From assembly GCA_023375675.1 (NCBI GenBank), contig JALQBC010000002.1:372001-436000 (forward strand): 64,000 nucleotides of DNA. The letters are read 5' to 3'. The notes under the pieces were generated by a model. It did not search any database. It had not been told where the DNA came from and saw only the letters and a program-made list of their open reading frames with translations. Source of the DNA: Cytospora piceicola (Eukaryota > Ascomycota > Sordariomycetes > Diaporthales > Cytosporaceae). Positions 59,825 to 64,000 of this stretch are shown in pieces; the stretch's first letter is position 1, and each line of letters begins with the position of its first letter. The position numbers were made by a program, and so were the translations under genes.

Positions 59825-62575
59825 ATGGCCAGTGGGTTGAAGAGAACCCCATCGGTCAAGGTTCAAAGCGATGTTGTCGTTCCCCAGAGGCTGCTCTCAG
59901 TGTCCAGAAGAGGAGGCGACGAATGGCCATTGTCCTCATCAAATACACCTCGTAGCCGTCACCAGAGACAACCGGCACTTGGCCCCCAGGACCGCCCGGG
60001 GCCGAGTCGACAATCCCACCGAGAAGACGAAACTGACGAATACTATGGTCCCGTCCAGCAGACCCCTGACAATGGATACAAACGCCGGTCCTTCACATCC
60101 CAGACAGGCCCCAGCAAGCGCACTTCATGGCACGACATCAAGCGGGCGGTGGGCAGGCCCCGGAAAACGAGCGACCCTATCACCTTGCAAGACAGGCTTT
60201 CTCTACACCGGTCTCTTCACTCAGACGACGCGGCCGAGAAAGGCCTTGGCGGCGGCATAGTACATGCCGAGCATCGTGCGCCTCCACGTCGGTTCCCGTT
60301 CATAGATGACCGCGCGTCGGACTTTGGGTCGTCGTTGTCAGATGACGAAGATGACTCGGCAATAGATGACCGGCCGGACCCGGATGAAGTGCTCAGGCGT
60401 ACCGGTACGGTGAGGCGGGTACTCGATGCCGTCGTGCCGGATAAGGTGCAGGAGACGGCGCGAAATGTCATCAGCAGGGCCCGGCGGAACTCCATGCACG
60501 ATGTGTACGAGAAGGCGAAGGCTAGAGGTGTTGAGTTGCACCGCAAGCGCTGGGTGGAGATCCTGTTCGAGTACACCGTCTACTCGGTATTGATTTGCTT
60601 CATCTACTTCGTACTGGTGGGGTTGCCATTGTGGAAAGGTGCAGTATATTGGCTGTACTATGCCGTCTCGAAGAAGTTTGTTATTGCGGGCGGGTGGTCT
60701 ATAACTATCGCCGTCGCCGTCTTTTATGCCTTCGGTCCCCTACTCATCCTCTTCGAGAAGGAGCCCCCTGTCGTTGAGCACCCCGAGGGATTTGACAGGA
60801 GAAGTATCCCCGGAGTTGCTAATACGGCGCTACTTATCCCTTGTTACAAGTCTGCAAACATCGTCGGTGCGACGCTCGAGGCCGCGCTGAAGGTCTTCCC
60901 ACCCTCGCACGTATTCGTTATTGCCAACGGCAACTCAGAGACGCCCCTCGATAACACCGAAGAGGTCTGCCTCCTTTATGGCGTCAATCACATCTGGTGT
61001 CCTGTCGGCTCCAAGATTGTCGCGCAGTTCGTGGGATCTTATGCCGCCAAGGCGTTCAAGAATGTCCTTCTCATCGATGATGACTGCGCGCTGCCTCCAA
61101 ACTTCCCCGTCGTCAGCGAACGGCTGAGCGACACGGTCAGGTCGATTGGTTACACCATCAAGAGTGTTGGTCCCAACTCATCCAAGGGCACCTGGTGCCA
61201 GCAGGCGCAGGATCTGGAGTATAAGATCTCGGGGCTGCAGCGCGCCCTGGCTGGCAAGTTGGGAAGCGCGACGTTCCCCCACGGCGCCATCTCGCTCTGG
61301 GACCGGGATTTCCTGATCAAGACTTTCCACGACCACCCAGGATTCTCCGTATCAGAGGACTGGTTCTTCGGACACAGCTGCCGGAGGCTCGGCGGCAGGA
61401 TCAAGATGTGCACGTCGGTCTTCGTCGAGACTGAGACACCCCCGGCCATTTTCTTCAGCAGCGGCGGCTCGCGCGGCGGATTCGGCGAGATGACCGTGTT
61501 CAAGCAGCGCTTCTCCCGGTGGAACTTCTTCTTCGTCAACGGCATGTTCTACAACATGCACTACATCCTGACGAGCTGGAAGCTGGGGTGGTGGGAGATC
61601 GGCGCCAAGATCTTCGTGTTCCAGGAGGTCTACGAGACGCTGCTGTACCTCTTCACGCCCTTCATCCTGCCCATCTCGTTCGTCGTCGCGCCGGCCTTCT
61701 GCGGCTACCTGCTCGCTGGCACGTCAGTGATGTACCTCGTCAACGTGATCATCTTCAACGAGGTGCACCTGCGCGTACGCAAGGAGCGCATCGGCTGGGA
61801 CGTCCTGCTGGTCTACTACATGCCCTACAAGCTGGTCCTCACGCTCGTCAACGTCGCCAGCTGCTACTGGTCGCTGTACAAGTACGCGCGCTACTTCGCC
61901 AAGCGCCACCCCAAGGTCATCGAGGACGAGAAGGCCGTCGGCGTCGTCCTCCGGCTGGAGGAGACGACGCCCGTGGCCATCAACACCATCTACGAGGACG
62001 CCGAGCACGGCGCCGGGAGGCCCGTGGGCGTCGCGGTGCTGAGGACGAAGGCCAGCTCGCGGGTGAGCAAGCGCAGGAGCGCGAGGTTCTCGTACATGAG
62101 CGCGGCCGGCTCGGACCTCGAGGGCGGCGGCGGCGGCGGCGGCGGCAGGCGGCGGAGCTTCATCCCCGGGTCGGTCGATGTCATCTCGGTCGACGTCCTC
62201 GGGGGCCCTGCCATGCCTGCGCCACTGGCCCCCGCGTCGCCGGCGGCAGGCCGTCGCAAGTCATACAGTTCTCTGTCGCCTGGCCGGAGGGCTTCCTACG
62301 GCCAGTTCCCGGCCCTGTCGACGGCCCCGGGCGCGCGGGGCTCGTATGGCCGGCCGTCGTCTGGTCTTGGCTTTGTGAGCACTCATAGCATGTACAGCTC
62401 GCTAAGTCATGACCTCGATGGTGATGGTGGACATGCCATGCAGCAGCCGCAGATGGCGCGCATCCCGGCGGACACGACAGTCGAGTTTGGAGAGAGTTTG
62501 GATGAAAGAGCTGAACGAGGGTCTATTTGGTCTATCAAGAGGAGGAAGGATAGTTGGTCGCAGAACATTGTATAA
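59825..62575 (+). CDS. membrane GT2 glycosyltransferase, homologue of fungal GT2 needed for surface hyphal growth
   Basis: Processive-type family 2 glycosyltransferase, single exon, 916 aa. It matches the conserved filamentous-fungal GT2 described in Zymoseptoria and Fusarium, where loss blocks hyphal growth on solid surfaces and virulence. The N-terminal ~245 residues are polar and Ser/Arg-rich. Two TM helices lie at ~253-275 and ~282-310. The catalytic core has D418-D419-D420 (LLIDDDCALPP), E511-D512-W513 (SEDWFFG) and Q561-RFSRW, the D/DxD/ED/QxxRW plan of chitin and hyaluronan synthases. Further TM helices follow at about 600-690. The C-terminal ~200 residues are disordered, with a nine-Gly run coded by GGC repeats (about 62124-62150) and RRKSYSS/RRASYG motifs that look like kinase targets. 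The product polymer is unknown. The lack of introns contrasts with most neighbours. Confidence 0.92.
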   Translation: MASGLKRTPSVKVQSDVVVPQRLLSVSRRGGDEWPLSSSNTPRSRHQRQPALGPQDRPGPSRQSHREDETDEYYGPVQQTPDNGYKRRSFTSQTGPSKRTSWHDIKRAVGRPRKTSDPITLQDRLSLHRSLHSDDAAEKGLGGGIVHAEHRAPPRRFPFIDDRASDFGSSLSDDEDDSAIDDRPDPDEVLRRTGTVRRVLDAVVPDKVQETARNVISRARRNSMHDVYEKAKARGVELHRKRWVEILFEYTVYSVLICFIYFVLVGLPLWKGAVYWLYYAVSKKFVIAGGWSITIAVAVFYAFGPLLILFEKEPPVVEHPEGFDRRSIPGVANTALLIPCYKSANIVGATLEAALKVFPPSHVFVIANGNSETPLDNTEEVCLLYGVNHIWCPVGSKIVAQFVGSYAAKAFKNVLLIDDDCALPPNFPVVSERLSDTVRSIGYTIKSVGPNSSKGTWCQQAQDLEYKISGLQRALAGKLGSATFPHGAISLWDRDFLIKTFHDHPGFSVSEDWFFGHSCRRLGGRIKMCTSVFVETETPPAIFFSSGGSRGGFGEMTVFKQRFSRWNFFFVNGMFYNMHYILTSWKLGWWEIGAKIFVFQEVYETLLYLFTPFILPISFVVAPAFCGYLLAGTSVMYLVNVIIFNEVHLRVRKERIGWDVLLVYYMPYKLVLTLVNVASCYWSLYKYARYFAKRHPKVIEDEKAVGVVLRLEETTPVAINTIYEDAEHGAGRPVGVAVLRTKASSRVSKRRSARFSYMSAAGSDLEGGGGGGGGRRRSFIPGSVDVISVDVLGGPAMPAPLAPASPAAGRRKSYSSLSPGRRASYGQFPALSTAPGARGSYGRPSSGLGFVSTHSMYSSLSHDLDGDGGHAMQQPQMARIPADTTVEFGESLDERAERGSIWSIKRRKDSWSQNIV

Positions 62576-63199
62576 GACGGAGTGAGGTGTGTCGCATTTA
62601 CAAGAAAAATGTTTAATTAGCATTGGGTTATGGCGGAGTGTGGGTTCTGTACTTATTTGAGGTGATTATGTATCATATTCATGGGCTGGGCATACAGTCT
62701 GCAGGCGAAGACAAAAGCAATTGTATAATTCACAGTATTTCACACGTTGCTGTTTGTCGGTTCATTTCCTCCTTCATGTACTACAGTAGAACTGAACGAG
62801 TTTCCATGTGTTGCTGCAGCCTAGCTGAGACACGGTTGATGGTGCCCATACGTTTGATAGTAAACTGTTGTTGGGGTCTCGCTGCCGCGGCGTGATGACA
62901 CGGTCCATGGCCACCCTGATCTTCCCCGGTGTCGTATCAAATTCCAGAAACCACTTCTGTAGTGTGCCTCGAACACCCGCTGTACCCTATACAGGCAATG
63001 TGGCTGGCACGCATTTCTCCTTTTTGCCGAGGATATGCTCGCAACCACATTATACAACTCTCAGCTTCTTCTGGTACTAATGAACGTGATGTTTCTGACC
63101 GTCCTTGCTGTATCAGATGAACGTGATGCGACTGGTGGACTCAGTGCCGATTAATGTCCCGCCCAGCTCGCTTCTCCAGCTCGCTTCGTCGCGATTTTG
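62576..63199. other. intergenic region
   Basis: Convergent 3' region between GT2 (plus) and the small minus-strand gene. No coding signal. Confidence 0.5.
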
Positions 63200-63589
63200 T
63201 CAAGCCTGGGCTCCATGGACAGGCCCGGGGCAGGTCAGCGGGCAGCCGCAAGGGTGGTGGTTGTTGGTCAACTCGTTGAGCCTTGCTGCGGCTTGTTGTA
63301 TTCTGGTAAGAATGGCTTGACGGCCTAATCCCCCAATTGTCGTCGAATGGTCGCTCGCATCTTCTGGACCATTTCCTGTGCCAGAACCTGAACCACCTCC
63401 GGAGCCAGGATGAGAGGGCGAGACAGCTGGGGCATCGTCATAATTTATGACACTGTTCTGCATCGGCATTGGCTCAGGCATCGGATCCGTCGACTTGGGC
63501 ACGGCAACAAGTTTTTCCAGGTTTTTGAAGAGATCATCAGTCTTTTGCTGATTCGCAGGCCCAGGACCTGGCTGGTTATTGCCCGCCAT
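63200..63589 (-). CDS. small unrecognised protein, 129 aa
   Basis: A single open frame with a plausible start (MAGNNQPGPGPANQ). I do not recognise it. Residues ~15-30 (KTDDLFKNLEKLVAVP) and ~90-110 (GLGRQAILTRIQQAAARLNEL) look helical. Between them is a Ser/Gly/Pro-rich linker. The end HHPCGCPLTCPGP has three cysteines and could bind metal. There is no signal peptide or TM segment. The organised helix-linker-helix layout makes it more likely real than the neighbouring frames, but no domain backs it. Confidence 0.45.
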   Translation of the reverse strand: MAGNNQPGPGPANQQKTDDLFKNLEKLVAVPKSTDPMPEPMPMQNSVINYDDAPAVSPSHPGSGGGSGSGTGNGPEDASDHSTTIGGLGRQAILTRIQQAAARLNELTNNHHPCGCPLTCPGPVHGAQA

Positions 63590-64000
63590 TGTGCTGTCTC
63601 TCGAAGGTTATGTGTGGGAGAGGGATATTCATCCGACCTAGGCAGTTGAAATGGGAGAGAATGCTCCAGTGTAGCTTCGCGTGGTATGCTAATGTTTTTA
63701 GTACACTATCCCATCCAGATGGGTAAGTAGCTGACATGTTTTGATTCTAGGTTGGATCAGAGGCCTTGTTTAATTCTTTGAGTACCGTGAGCGACAAAGA
63801 GTCGAACAGTATTCAAATGGTGACCGGAAACGATATTGAACAAAGCAAAACTCCATGGATGGAACGTTTGCAAAACTTTTACTATTTCCCCGTGCTTCCA
63901 ATGTTGAACAAAGCACTCTTTCTTGGCCCATGTCCAAACTTAATCACACCGTGTTCAGTATTCACCCTTGCAAACACTGCGTCTCTCATTCCGGGGTACA
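63590..64000. other. gene-free right edge
   Basis: Upstream of the small minus-strand gene. No coding signal or recognisable element before the window ends. Confidence 0.5.

Noticed and set aside
61519..62388. 289-codon plus-strand frame, Arg/His/Ala-rich
   Set aside because: Second-frame shadow of the GC-rich part of the GT2 gene.

Overview
The window is nuclear DNA from a filamentous ascomycete (Pezizomycotina, most likely a Sordariomycete). The evidence is short spliceosomal introns of about 55-140 nt with GT...AG ends and CTAAC/CTGAC-type branch sites, intergenic gaps of several kb, no operons, and a typical mould gene set: a SomA/Som1-Flo8 regulator, a QDE-2-type Argonaute, a filamentous-fungal GT2 glycosyltransferase, a C2-domain phosphatidylserine decarboxylase and an Ecp2-like secreted protein. 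I rebuilt exon structures by joining reading frames across splice sites; all protein numbering refers to the spliced models. I found no tRNA, rRNA, CRISPR array or intact transposon.

Layout. 0-4 kb: an aldo-keto reductase and a secreted serine-hydrolase (beta-lactamase fold) gene whose last exon is easy to miss. 5-8 kb (minus): a LisH/glutamine-rich regulator of the Flo8/SomA family, followed by 4.5 kb without genes. 12.4-14.7 kb: housekeeping genes, TRAPP subunit Bet3 (minus, with a 9-nt microexon) and the U5 snRNP 40-kDa WD40 protein (plus), sharing a 379-bp divergent promoter. 17.4-19.1 kb: a two-TM protein with a His/Gly-rich stretch. 21.8-22.5 kb: a seven-zinc-knuckle Gis2/Byr3-type protein. 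23.9-27.6 kb: a kinase-plus-zinc-finger fusion of 1096 residues.

29.4-37.5 kb looks like an accessory block: a Dal5-type MFS transporter, a decayed EgtD-like methyltransferase, a secreted PL7/PL20-type polysaccharide lyase, an FAD monooxygenase and a small secreted Hce2/Ecp2-like protein. Just beyond it, at 38.3 kb, is a 148-bp MITE-like element with terminal inverted repeats and TA duplications.

39.9-64 kb is mostly conserved genes separated by long gaps: Argonaute, a monocarboxylate-type MFS transporter, a Ras-like GTPase lacking a CAAX box (minus), phosphatidylserine decarboxylase 2, the GT2 glycosyltransferase and a small unrecognised gene (minus).

There is no clear multi-gene pathway. 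The strongest candidates for something undescribed are the kinase/zinc-finger fusion, the Hce2-like protein with its accessory neighbours, and the MITE-like element. A short TACCTAGGTA-type palindrome recurs in the noncoding parts.
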